DNA of 64,000 nt from assembly GCA_023078555.1 (NCBI GenBank), contig CM041199.1, positions 5,957,315-6,021,314 on the forward strand, written 5' to 3'. A program made the translations under genes and the position numbers. The DNA is from Ulva prolifera. Taxonomy: Eukaryota; Chlorophyta; Ulvophyceae; Ulvales; Ulvaceae. A model generated the notes under the pieces. That model saw only the letters and a list, made by a program, of their open reading frames with translations, ran no database searches and was not told where the DNA came from. Positions 47,949 to 58,687 of the stretch are shown one piece after another; the first letter of the stretch is position 1; every line of letters starts with the position of its first letter.

Positions 47949-49265
47949 CGTGACTAGGCTTCCTACAGTGTGAAGGTGTAATCCACGGTTCTCTTCTGCG
48001 TCTCGGACGCTCGACGCGCGTTGAGGAAATGGCAAAGATCCACGGTCGAGCTGTTTGACGGCTTGGTGTATCCAGTCAACGGTGTTGTGGCTGAGTGTGA
48101 GCGAGCAGCGTGAACTGGCGCAGGGGAATACAACTGCTGTGCATGAGATTGTAGTGGTATATCTGCGAGACCGGCCAGATCTGGTACGAGCGCTGCGCGA
48201 GACAGAATTTTAGGGCAAGCTGAGTCACGGCCCCTCGCGCACCCAGCCCCACGCCCCGATTCTGAGCAGCATCGACAGCGACCGCAGGCCGCCACCGGGA
48301 CCTTGAAGGCCTTGACGGACATGGCGACAGGTGAATGGACGCTGTCGCGTTGTCTGTGACACGAATATGCCGCAACTACACGCGGCGTCAGATGCTCCGG
48401 ACGAGAGAGAATGCAGAACACGATCGGGAGATCTGTCGGGGCTAGGAACGTAAGGCAATGCAGCGTGAGCCCGTAAAACCGCAAATACACGCTGTGAGCC
48501 CTCCGTCTGTCGCAACTTGTTCGTTTGTGGGATTTTGAACGAGCCGGCATAAGCAGCACGCGGCATGAAGCTAGATGGGTACTGCAGCAGATGAGGCTTG
48601 GACAGGTCAATGATGCAGTAGAGTCACTTGCATATAGCGTACCAGTCGAGACATACATGGCGTGTGTACCTGTCGTGCTGAGTCTATTTCAGGCAGAGAG
48701 TTCTGCTGAAGATGACTGGCACTGAGCCTCTGTCCTTCCAGCATCAGCTGGTCCAAGGACAGTGTTTTCGCCAGACCACAACTGTGAGGATGTAGCCACG
48801 CCCGGCAGTGACAACCAGTGGTTTGATGTGCATAAAAAATCCCAGGCTCATAGTGCATCATGCATCCAAGGCATTCGGATGTTCACGAGTGCCGCAAGAC
48901 AGCGGTACATCATCACAGCTCCATCGCAGTGTCCTGCTGATTAGCTTTCTGCCTGCAAATCGACATCATCCGTTGCTCTTTGCATCACAAGTCACAAGCT
49001 GGACGTGCAACAGTCAATGCTCCTTGGGACTCAGCACTGCGTCGCGCCAAGCACCACCATTTCGCAATATAAGACAGCGAGTGCTTGAACTGTCGTTTGT
49101 GTCGGAAAGTATGCCGATCTACACGATTGTGCGCAGAAGGACGGCAAGTCGCGGATGCAAGACCCATCGACCTGGCATCCAGTAATTGCGAACCAGGCTT
49201 GGACTGTACCATACATGTCAAGGTAGCGTTCAGTGTAGTCGCATCAGTACCTGAAAACGTAGATC
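47949..49265. promoter_or_regulatory. Divergent promoter region, translocator / ADA2
   Basis: 1.3 kb between two outward-facing starts. Apart from the possible frame at 47963-48322, I see no gene. TATA-like or known plant elements are not obvious. Confidence 0.45.
47963..48322 (-). CDS. Possible small gene or upstream reading frame before the translocator
   Basis: A minus-strand frame starting MSVKAFKVPVAACG at 48322 runs 119 codons to a stop at 47963, just 15 bases before the translocator ATG and in a different frame. The tail (VDLCHFLNARRASETQKR) looks protein-like and composition is Ser/Ala/Pro-rich. There is no family match. It could be an upstream frame in the translocator mRNA, a separate small gene, or chance. 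Confidence 0.25.
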   Translation of the reverse strand: MSVKAFKVPVAACGRCRCCSESGRGAGCARGRDSACPKILSRAALVPDLAGLADIPLQSHAQQLYSPAPVHAARSHSATTPLTGYTKPSNSSTVDLCHFLNARRASETQKRTVDYTFTL

Positions 49266-52200
49266 ATGTCTACCCTTCAGCCCCGGAGCAAGCGCAAACG
49301 AGGTGCTTCAGAGGCGAGCGTTGCAGCCCGAGAACCAGGCAAACGGTGCGACATCTGCACGCGCAAGGATATGCGTATAAGGATCACAGGCGACGCAGCA
49401 TGATTTCGAGGCCTGCATACCGTCAGCCCGAAGCACCATGTCGCACCTGCCAGCTGTCAGGTCTCGCTGCACGTATAGCCAATCATACGTTGAGTCACAA
49501 CGAAGCAGAATGCTAGATCCACAGATATTAGACATTCTGCTTATCTCGCGCTCGAATGTTGCGGACTGGCAGTGGCAGTGCTGTGCAGGTCTCTATATCA
49601 CTGCAACTACTGCACCCGAAACATCACAGATCATGTCCGCATCAAGTGTGCGCAGTGCATGGACTTCGACCTCTGTGTCGAATGTTTTAGCGTTGGTGTG
49701 GAGCTCGGGGATCACAAGAACAGCCACAGCTACCGGGTCATGGACTTCCTGGCGTTCCCGCTGTACGACCCAGCCTGGGGTGCTGATGAGGAGCTGCTTC
49801 TGCTGGAAGCGATCGACATGTACGGCATTGGGAACTGGACTGCAGTAGCAGAGCACGTGGGTGAGAAGCCTGCAGAGGTGCTGCTCCCTTGCTCTGGCTG
49901 GCAGCTCCTTATGTTCCGCAGGCATCCCACACCACCCCACGAGGTCACTGCGGTGCAGGCATGCAAGCAGCATTACTATCGCATCTACGTCGAGTCACCA
50001 GACGCTCCTCTCCCTACTCCAGCCCCTGAGCTCGCCAATATCGATATCTCTGACCTCGTCAAACGCAGACTCAACTACAACAACTGTGCCTCAGTGGCAA
50101 CACCAGGCATCGCCTCCACCCCCGGCCCCACCCCCGATGACCCCCCATCCCGCACCCCCACGCTCGACCCAGGTGACGCTCCAGCCACCACCCCAGCAGG
50201 CAACGCCCCGGCACCGACGTCCGCGAAGCACGGGCCCAAGACGACGCCCGCTCCGCCCCGGCGCCGCGGCCGGGGCGCCCGCGCCTCCACCATCGCCGCC
50301 ACCGCCGCAACCGACTCGGCTGTAGCGCAGGCTCCGGAGGGCACGCCGGTGCCGGCCGCCATCGCCGCGGCCGCCGCCGCGACCGCCGGCGGTGGCGGCC
50401 GCAACACCGCCAAGGTGGAGACGTCGGGCTACCTCCGCTTCCGCGACGAGTTCGACCCGGAGTTTGACGGCGAGGCGGAGCTGCCGATCGCACAGCTCGA
50501 GTTCCTCGAGACCGACCCCCCGGAGCTCGTGTCCGCCAAAATCCGCATGCTGCAGGTGTACAACGACCGCCTGGATGAGCGCGAGGCGCGGCGAGAGAGC
50601 CTCAAGCGGCTCGGGTGCGTCCCCCACTCACTCACTCACAGCCCCCCACAAGCGCCGGGCTCAGCCTTGGCGCGTGGGTGAGGGGACACCTAGCGTATAT
50701 GTGAACGGGACAAACATGTGAGGGGCGAGTGCAGTGATGCATGCGGCCTGGCCGCACAGGCAGCCTGTGGGCCCGTGTGCGGCACCAGCTGCAATCAATA
50801 GGGTGTGTTGCTGACCTCGATGAGGTTCAGGCCTGCTGGCTCCATGTATCGCAGTGCCGATCCGATCATCGTCATGTGTGAACAGGTGCATCGGTGACAG
50901 CGCGAAGGCACGCATCTCGACCTCTACAAATGTGGTGGCGCGTGTCGGATGGAAGCTGCGAGGCCCCATGGTTGGGCACATATGGCGCGTTTGTGACAGG
51001 TGTACACACAGTAAGCCGGCAAGCGCCTCCCCCCTTCAGGCCGCGTGTTCAATCGAGCCCCTCACAATCTTTCGCTCACCTCCAGATCTCGTTCCATCTG
51101 CCGCATGCCAACGTCACGGTCCCGGTGCAAACGTGCTCGGGGGGGAGCGACTCGGACGGCATGCATGCAGGCTCACGGACGTGCGGCGGCTCCAGGCGGC
51201 GGAGAAGCGGCGCTCGCCGTTTGAGCGGCGGCTGCACGCCGCGCTGCGCGTGTTTGAGCGCTTCCAGACGCCCGAGGCCGCAGAGGCGCTGTGCGGGGGC
51301 ATGTTCCTCGAGGCGCAGCTGCGGTCGCGCATCGACGCTCTCAAGGACCTGCGCCGCCTCGGCGCCCGCACCTTCACCGCCGGGGAGCTCATCCAGGTGC
51401 CGCTCTCCTCACGGTGAACTCATGCCATTCCATCGCCAGTACGTGGACATCATCGTTGGATTGGCTGTCTGGAGGTTTCGTTTGGACTGTGTCGGGGCAG
51501 GCACATCGGCGCTGCCACGGCGGCGATGTCACACTGGTGACGGGGGGCTTGCCTGGACGCCTGGAGATTTATTGCAGTGGGAAGAGCTGCGGTTTGTCTG
51601 GCTCGGGCTGTGAGCTCCCGGCACGCTCATGAACGGTGTAACGCGATTGTGCTTGCATGAGTGGCTGTCAGCCTGCCTGCCTTGGTGACATGGGACCCGT
51701 GTCAAGAGACCCTGTCCCAGGCGGTGTGCCTGCAGGCCGACCTCAAACGGCAGGAGCAGGTTGCGGCGGGGCGGCCAGCCGGGCGGCCGGACCGGCACAG
51801 CCGCGCCCCCGCCGAAGAGCCCGCCGGCGCCGCGGCGGCGCTGCCACACATCCCGACCCCCAACGGCGCCGCGGTGCGGCCCACGACGGTGCAGGTGTGG
51901 AAGGGCCGCCGCAACGCGCCGCTCGACGTGTCGCAGCTCCCCGGCGTGGCCGCGCTGACGGCGCGCGAGCGCGACGCGTGCAGCACGCACCGCTTCGTGC
52001 CGGGGCACTGGATGCTGCTGAAGGAGACGCTGCTGCGGGAGGATGCGCGGGCGGGCGGCGCGCTGAGCCGCACGGCCGCGCGGAACCTCTTCCGCCTCGA
52101 GCAGAACCGCGCGCTCAAGGTGTTTGACGTCGCGAATGAGATGCATCTGATCGGCCAGGACGCGCTGGCAGGGTCCAAGGCGGCGGCGGCGGGGAAGGGG

Positions 52201-52323
52201 GATGGGAAGGGGACCGGGGGCGGCAAGGGGGACCGCAAAGGGGGCGCTTCAAGTGAAGCCATCGGCGGGGATGTGGCGGAGGAGCCCGAGGCCGAGCCTG
52301 AGGCGGAGGCCGCCGCCGCGTAG
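49266..52323 (+). CDS. ADA2: Transcriptional adaptor ADA2
   Basis: Subunit of SAGA-type histone acetyltransferase complexes that activates GCN5. Five exons (49266-49345, 49589-49877, 49959-50614, 51171-51396, 51736-52323) give 612 residues. Exon 1 encodes a basic leader (RSKRKRGASE). Exon 2 holds the ZZ zinc finger (YHCNYCTRN, IKCAQCMDFDLCVECF) and the SANT/Myb domain (YDPAWGADEELLLLEAIDMY, GNWTAVAEHVG). Exon 3 continues into HYYRIYVESPDAPLP, then a long Pro/Ala/Thr-rich insert of about 120 residues, then ELPIAQLEF and KIRMLQVYNDRLDER. Exon 4 is the ADA central domain. The last exon has the SWIRM domain (LPGVAALTARERDACSTHRF, ARNLFRLEQNRALKVFD), then an unusual Gly/Lys and acidic Ala/Glu tail of about 60 residues. 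Both the insert and the tail are longer than in Arabidopsis ADA2. Confidence 0.95.
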
Positions 52324-52440
52324 CAGAGAGTCCGGATTGTGTTGTGGGCAGGGGCTGTCGCAACAGCGCTGCTTCAGGCTTAGGAGGCTGCTGGCGGGGC
52401 GTCAGGCGGCGACAGGCTACCACACAGCAGTATGCCCTGG

Positions 52441-52749
52441 CTAGGCAACTGCAGCCTTGCTGGACTCCAGATCCACGCTCCGCTGCTGTTTGAGAGCGAT
52501 CGCTTCTCTCACTGAGCGCACTGGAGGTTGGGGGCGCAGGCTTGGGGCAGCACTGGTTTCTCTGTGTAGCTCGCTGTGCTGTTGCGAGCGTCTGGTATGT
52601 TGGCTCCGCAGCCACGCATTAACTAACACAGCACGCCCTTGGGGTGTGAAAAGCTTTCTACAAGCTAGGACATCGACAGCAATCAACATTTCTGGTGTGC
52701 TCTTGTGGCGCAGAGCTTCACATGTCTGGTGCAGCCCTTGCACTAACAT
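52441..52749 (-). CDS. Unidentified open frame, possibly a terminal exon
   Basis: A 102-codon minus-strand frame (LHQTCEALRHKSTPEMLIAV, DVLACRKLFTPQGRAVLVNA, then an Arg/Ser/Gln-rich tail ending at a stop at 52441) reads like folded helical protein and then a disordered tail. It could begin at the ATG at 52749 or be the last exon of a gene whose other exons I could not place in 52750-53880. I do not recognise the family. Confidence 0.35.
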   Translation of the reverse strand: MLVQGLHQTCEALRHKSTPEMLIAVDVLACRKLFTPQGRAVLVNAWLRSQHTRRSQQHSELHRETSAAPSLRPQPPVRSVREAIALKQQRSVDLESSKAAVA

Positions 52750-53882
52750 TGCTGATTAGAGGTCAGGTAGATTCAGAAGTTCGAGATTGACCATATGATG
52801 ATTAGCAGTGTTGATGTTATTCAAAGATCTTACCTTGTCATGCTTCCGCCGTCAGTCTGTGTTAACTGTAACAGGCACTGAGCAGCCCTTGCCATGTGCC
52901 AGTCGCTGCGGCTGACAGCTTATTACATTCAGCCGGGTGATTCTTCGTGCCTGACGTATGCATGGAGCGACAAAAGGCTCCGCAGCGATTCAAGGGCAAT
53001 ACACGGAGCGCTTGGCTGGATGGAGACGTTCCACTCAGTATCTCGCGCGAACCACCATGTCAGCGGGTCTGAAAGCAAGATTTGCTTCAGAAGTGCGCCA
53101 CTGGCACGCTGTGTCTTGCTGATGCAATACAGGCTTGATCATTTGTGTCTAGATAGGAGATGCACCTGCTGTACCCATGACGTGCAACGATATCCACCGC
53201 TATGTGGCAACAAGTCATCAACAGTGCCTTACGACCCGCACTTCCGAGCAGTTTCCACATAGGCGAACACCACGGAAAGTGGAAACGATCATCTAGAGAG
53301 ACAGCGTTGAGGCTGAGTGAAAAGCCATGGCAGTTTTGCCGGCATCAACAGGTGCACATCTGTGTTCCATGCTGTCTTACACCAGCCATGTGGCCTCGTA
53401 CAAGTTCCCAGACCAACTGTACGATACTGTGCAGCCTCACCATCAGCACTTGATGCTGCTGAGCGCTTGAGCGCCCGCTCGCGTGGGCGCCAGCTAGAGG
53501 CATCACCCCAACTACGGCATTGATATGTATGTGGACACACCATAAAGCACATGCTGTGCCAATGCTTGAGCATGCTGTTACCATAGCTTGCTCACCATGT
53601 CCTGACATATGTACATCACGTCCGAAATGAACCTTTCTAGATGATGCCGGTGTCATCCAGGGAGCCTCCCCGATGCTACATGTGCGTGTCGGGCTGCATA
53701 CACTATCGCTAGTGCACCGTGTCAACCCAGCTGCAATGTATGCAGTGGCTCGGCCGAGCATAGAGATCTATACAGTGCCTTCTGTGCCTTCCGTGCCTGC
53801 GACTGCACGCGATCTTGTATGCTTGCGGCTAGATCTCCAGGTGGTGCGAGGTGGGCCTTGGAAGCCCACCGCAGGAGTGACC
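52750..53882. other. Interval without a resolved gene
   Basis: Minus-strand frames near 53345-53761 have a protein-like patch (about 53360-53460, HQVLMVRLHSIVQLVWEL), but two frames compete and no splice chain links them to 52441-52749. No repeats of note. Confidence 0.35.
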
Positions 53883-54240
53883 TCATTTGTTGACATCGAT
53901 CACCCCAGTGGCAATGAAAAACACGAGCAGTATGAAGGGGAACAAGATCGCTCCCAGGCCGATGAGAGCGAGGGGGTCCTTCAGAGGATTCACACCATCC
54001 TTCTCAAATTTGCTGCCCCATGCCTCCTCTGGCTCGTTGTCCCTTGTCAGGCGCGGGGGGGCCTGCACCAAGTGAACGAACTTGACACAATGATGTCAAT
54101 GAGATGTATAGTATTGGATGTACAAGTACGCCGTACACATCTGCATCCACGGAAGCGTGCTCACACCGTGATCTTGTGGCCACGGGCTTTCTTAAATGAT
54201 TGCGTAACACAAGGGAGCATGAGCGAGTAAAGCTAGACAT
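53883..54240 (-). CDS. Small single-helix protein, possibly plastid
   Basis: Two exons, 54184-54240 and 53883-54062, give 78 residues. Exon 2 is firm because it opens after a TGCAG acceptor and lacks its own ATG; exon 1 (MSSFTRSCSLVLRNHLRKP, transit-peptide-like, donor GTGGCC) is the best in-phase partner. The mature part has EPEEAWGSKFEKDGVNPLKD, then one membrane helix (ALIGLGAILFPFILLVFFIA) and a short TGVIDVNK end. The layout (cleavable leader, short acidic stretch, one helix) resembles low-mass thylakoid proteins, but I cannot name it and it is not one of the Psb or Psa subunits I know. Confidence 0.6.
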
Positions 54241-54853
54241 CGTTGAGCATTCAGATCAAATACAGCAGTTGAGGTCTACAGCTCATGATTAAGTACGGCG
54301 GATGGTGATCGTGTAACCCGGCCGCAACGGCAAGTAACCCCGACGCGATGTACCGCGCGAGACAGCCACGCCGAGCGCAGCCCAGACCAACAAATCACGT
54401 AGATCTGCAAGCTGCTGGGGCCAAGGTCACAGGTTGTAGATGCATGTTCACGTGTAGAGACCCCTTCACAAAACAGTGACCCAGGCCGAGCCTACCTCTG
54501 AATCAGACTCTGACCGCCTCACGACACATCGCCTCCCAGAAACCGGCCTAGCAGTGGATTTGTTACCATGAACCAAGTTGGTGTGCCGGGCATTCAGTGC
54601 GATCATGTTGAAGTATGAACGTTGTGCAAACAAAAACGGACGAGTAGACATTCGTATAGAAAGTTGACTTATGGTGTGTATCATCTTATTCGTTTGGCAT
54701 AAACAGATTCTGTCTTGGCGAACGTTGAAACGATGGTACCTTCGCCACCACACCGGGAAGCCAGCGCAGCAATCCCGGAAACAGAAACATGGCAAGAGGG
54801 TCAACAAGTGCAGTGCGATCGCTATATGGCATAGGAAATCAGATTCAATTCAG
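54241..54853. other. Intergenic between two small minus-strand genes
   Basis: 613 bases upstream of the single-helix gene and downstream of the next one. Frames on both strands are short and without motifs. Confidence 0.4.
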
Positions 54854-55476
54854 CTATAGCGGATGCTTGAGACAGCAAAATGTGCCGCACCACTTCCCCG
54901 ACTGCTGGGAGGACTCGGAAGCGCTGTAGCCAGCGCTAGCCCCCGTACCGACCGCTTCTTCCGTGATCTTTTTGGCTGCGTCATTCGGGAACTCAACACT
55001 AGACTCCTCGTCCGGAATCAGCATTGCAATCACCATGCAGATTATGCCAAGCAGAACTAGACTGAGGTTGCCAACGACAAAAATCACAACGTCATGCATC
55101 GTCAGGTCCTAGGACAGATTGCGATGCCAACAGTACAATGATGCCGAGCTTCTGCTGAATGGCACTGCTCTACGTCCACGACAATGTGTACATCTACATC
55201 AGCCGGGATTGTCCGCTACATCGCGGCCGGGATGGTGCATGCCACGATATGCCGTACAGCCCTCGCCCTGCCCCGATATATCGTCATCTGCAGGGACTGT
55301 CGACGAGGACGCACTTGACAATCATGGCACTTTCTGCACGGTGTTGCCTGTCAGAGCATGGCATGCCATTCCACATCCAGGAGCGTGTATGAGGCTCTCA
55401 TCTGCGTTTTGTGTCGTCGCGCAATCAATCCCACCGTGCGAAGCACGTCATAACGAAGCCGCTTTAGTTCAGCCAT
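54854..55476 (-). CDS. Small unrecognised membrane protein
   Basis: Two exons (55435-55476, 54854-55108) give 98 residues. Exon 1 reads MAELKRLRYDVLRT. After a 326-base intron (acceptor CCTAG, not the usual TGCAG), exon 2 has one long hydrophobic helix (VVIFVVGNLSLVLLGIICMV), an acidic patch (IPDEESSVEFPND) and a Ser-rich end with two Cys. Topology suggests a single-pass protein with a basic head. The family is unknown. The short first exon and atypical acceptor keep confidence moderate. Confidence 0.45.
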
Positions 55477-55730
55477 CGAAAGGTTTGTGGGAGCTGGGTT
55501 GACGACATTACGTATGTGAATGGAAGCCCTTGTGTCTAACGTGTCAGTGTCATAGTTACCGTGCTTGCACATCAAGACCTGTTGCAGCTGGTGCACTTTG
55601 CCGGACAGTCGCGCACCACTTGAGCCGAGACTGATTGCAAGAGAGTGTGCTCTAGACCTTGCACCTCCCGGCATCAATCCATCCATATTTCTTCTAGCTC
55701 CTACTAGATGCACGCCGGCCGCTTGACAAG
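55477..55730. promoter_or_regulatory. Compact divergent promoter
   Basis: Only 254 bases separate the outward-facing starts at 55476 (-) and 55731 (+). If both gene models hold, this is the tightest bidirectional promoter in the window. No motif is recognised. Confidence 0.4.
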
Positions 55731-58687
55731 ATGAATCCTACGACAACTGGTGCGTTCTGCACCACGAGTGCGTTGCTGGTGTGCTGTACGCGTGTGATGA
55801 GGCACGGCGATGTCGCAGGGGCAACGGCAGAACCAAAACTGATCCATTCATATTCAGGAACTCGTGCGCTCTCTGGCTCTGCACTGGCTCCTGCGTCGCA
55901 TAGTGGGGGTCAGACACGGCAGTCGAAAACAAGGCCCTTCGCGCTCCGAAATCGTACTCCAACGCAAGTGCGCAGGACGTTATCATCTGCTTGGGATGAT
56001 ATACCTCCTCCACCACCTCCACCGCCACTGTCGGGGGGAGAAGCACGGAGTCACAAGGCTCGCACATCCGGTGGCAAGGCCGCGGACTCGGACGGCCTGG
56101 TGCGCATTAGATCACATCGATAGCACTGAAGTGAACTCCAACCCAGACAAGCTGTACTGAATAGATGACGTTCGTGGTCGGTGGTGGAGATGTGAGTGGC
56201 TGGCCCACAGCCCTGCGTGCACCATGCACAATTGCTTCTGCTATCTTCTCTTGCATACTCAAGAGGTCACACGCCCTAACGTGCCCCAAATTGTATCGTA
56301 TCACGCGAATCCTGACATGATTTGCATAGTTCATATAGCAGCGGTCGTTTGCTCGAACTGGCCACACCGTCTGGGTGCTGCACGCTGAAGACACTCACCT
56401 GGCACGTCATCCTCTGCTGCAGTTCTTCCTCGCCCTGAGCACAGTCGTGTGCCTGCTGTTCGTGAAAGAGATCGTCGGCGACGCGGTGCCAGTCATCGTC
56501 GGCGGGCTGGCGCTGTTCACCTTCACGCCTCTCGGAAGTATCGTCCTCTCAAAGATCGGGGGCGTTCCTATGAAGCAGTCCCGCCGCAGCCGGCCCCCCC
56601 GCCCATTCGTCTCTGCCTCAGCCCAGCAACCCTCGGAGCGCCGCCAGCAGCGGCCCCCACCACCCCCCGGCTTCCAGTCCGCCTCGCCGGAGCGTGACTT
56701 CCGACCACCCCGCGCAACGCACGCTGCACCCCCCCCCTCAAATCAGCCCAGAAGCACTCCAGCAGACGCAGCAGAACAATACACGCCTCTGTACGGAAGC
56801 CGTGGGGGGTATCAGTCTGTGCAGCGTGCTGCCCCACCTGCTGCGGACGAAGGGGCCGCCCGCCGGAGGTCCCGGCCAGCTGCACAGGAGGCCACACAGG
56901 CTCGGCCTGCTTCTGCCGCTACGCAGTCGCGGACACCCACGCCGCTGGTTCAGGCAAGTGTGCCGCTGGTCACCACCAGTGCCGCCGCGGCACTCGCGCC
57001 GTCCCTGCACCGCGACCGCGCGCGCCCCACGGTCGCACCCCCGCGACCGCGCCGCGAGAGCGCGGAGGCGGGGGCGCGCCGCGGCGATGGCAGCCCGCCG
57101 CCTGTAAGCGGCGTCACCGCAGAGCGGCAGGGCGGCGGCGCTGCGGCTGCTGCTGCTGCCGCTCCGCGTGCTGACGCCCGTGGCCCCACGATCACAAGGC
57201 AGCGACCGCCGACGCCCACCGCTCCTGCTGCTACACAGGCTGGGCAGGCACACCCCACGAGTAGCACACGGTTTGAGGCGCCTGGCGCGCATGGGGCGCG
57301 ACCGGCTGGCAGCGAGGGAGATAGTGCCTGCAGAGGGCCGCCCCATGGCGGCGCAGCCGCACCGTCGCCTGGCGGCCGGCGGGTTGGGGCATCGGCGATT
57401 GGCGGTGCTGACGTGGGTGCCGACGCTGGTGCAGCCGGGGGCTGGAGCAGTGGCGGCTCTGGGGGTGGTGAGGGGAGGTCCCCGCGCACAGCTGCTAGTG
57501 GGGCCGCTGAGGCGGCGAGCGCAGGCAGCGGGCCGGGCGCAGCCTGGCAGGGGAGTGTGGAGGAGGTGTGGCGGGAGCTGGGGGCCGCAGCGCGGCCCGA
57601 GGAGTGGCGGGAGACCGTGGCCGAGGGCTGGGCCTCCGGGGTGCGGGAGGTGAAGAGCGGGCTTGTGGATACAGCGCCGGGAGTGGCCGCCGCTGCGGGG
57701 GCTGCAGCAGGGGCAGCTGCGGAGGCTGCGGCGGGGGCTGCGCATGCCGCGGCCGGGGTGGCACGCAGTGGAGTGCGGGAGGGGCTGCGAGACGTGGTGC
57801 AGGGGGCGGCGGCGGCAGCGGCCGCCCGCGAGGCGCCCGGACAGGCCGACGACGGTGGGACCGCGCGTGCCGGTGCCACCAGCGCACAGGGTGCCGCACC
57901 CTCCAGTGGATCTAGCGCGTCCGCAGGGGCAGGTGAAAGTGCGGGCGAGGACGCTGGGGGACGTTCCGGGCCGGCGGCAGACAGTGGCAATGCAGGAATG
58001 CATGGGGCGCATGCATCTCCGGGCGTTGGCCAGGCTGAGAGCGCCGAGGTGAGGGAGGTGGAGGTGCTGCTGCCGCAGGAGTACGAGACGCTGCAGCGGC
58101 AGAAGCGGCTGCAGCGGCGGCGGGCGGTGGAGGAGCAGCGGCGGCAGGCGGCGGCGCGGGCCGGCGGCGGAGGCGTTGGCTCGTGGCGGAGCATGTGGGG
58201 CGCTGCCGAACAGGCCGGGAGGTGGGCTGGAGGCAGCCGCAGCACCCCACGCCGGCCCAGCGACCCGCGGGGGCGCACCCCTGCCGCCGCCAGTGCGCCT
58301 GTGGACACGCAGCCGCAGCAGAGGAGCACACCTGCAGGGGGGCCCACCTCCGCGTGGCGGGGTGGGGGGCCTGAGGAGCCTGGGAGTGGTGTGGAGGCGC
58401 CACCGCCCGCAGCAAGAGCGGACGTGTCGGTGAGGGCGCGGCGTGCGCGGCGCATGACGGCGCGCGACATGGCGCGGGCGCGGGAGCGCGGGGAGGGCGG
58501 CGCCGTGGCCGCGGGGGCGGGGCTACGGCGCGAAGCCGGCGGCACGGTGGGGGGCCTCGTGCGGTGGATGCTGGGCCACCGGGCGCGTCAGCGCGTACGC
58601 GACCGTGTGCGCGCGGCGCGGCGGCCGCTGCTGGGCCGATTGCTCGCCGCGTTCCCGTTCCTGCGGAGCTGGGGTGGCTTCATGTGA
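55731..58687 (+). CDS. Large Ala/Gly/Pro-rich membrane protein of unknown function
   Basis: Two exons (55731-56099, 56423-58687) join between codons to 877 residues. Residues 1-80 (MNPTTTGAFCTTSALL onwards) are Ser/Thr/Ala/Arg-rich like an organelle leader, followed by a run of eight Pro. At about 124-166 two hydrophobic helices (FFLALSTVVCLLFVKEIV and AVPVIVGGLALFTFTPLG) form a hairpin. Residues 170-490 are disordered (P, S, A, R). About 495-600 is an Ala-rich amphipathic region with GSVEEVWRELGAAARPEEWR and long Ala/Gly helices. About 670-710 is a charged coiled coil (YETLQRQKRLQRRRAVEEQR). The last 90 residues are strongly basic and end FLRSWGGFM. GC is very high throughout exon 2. No catalytic motif or known domain is seen. 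It could be a plastid-envelope or thylakoid scaffold, which is only a guess. The continuous 755-codon frame supports a real gene. Confidence 0.7.

Noticed and set aside
56738-58545. Minus-strand frames of 424 and 531 codons
   Set aside because: Both are shadows of the 755-codon plus-strand exon in very GC-rich DNA. They have no leader or motif and no splice logic.
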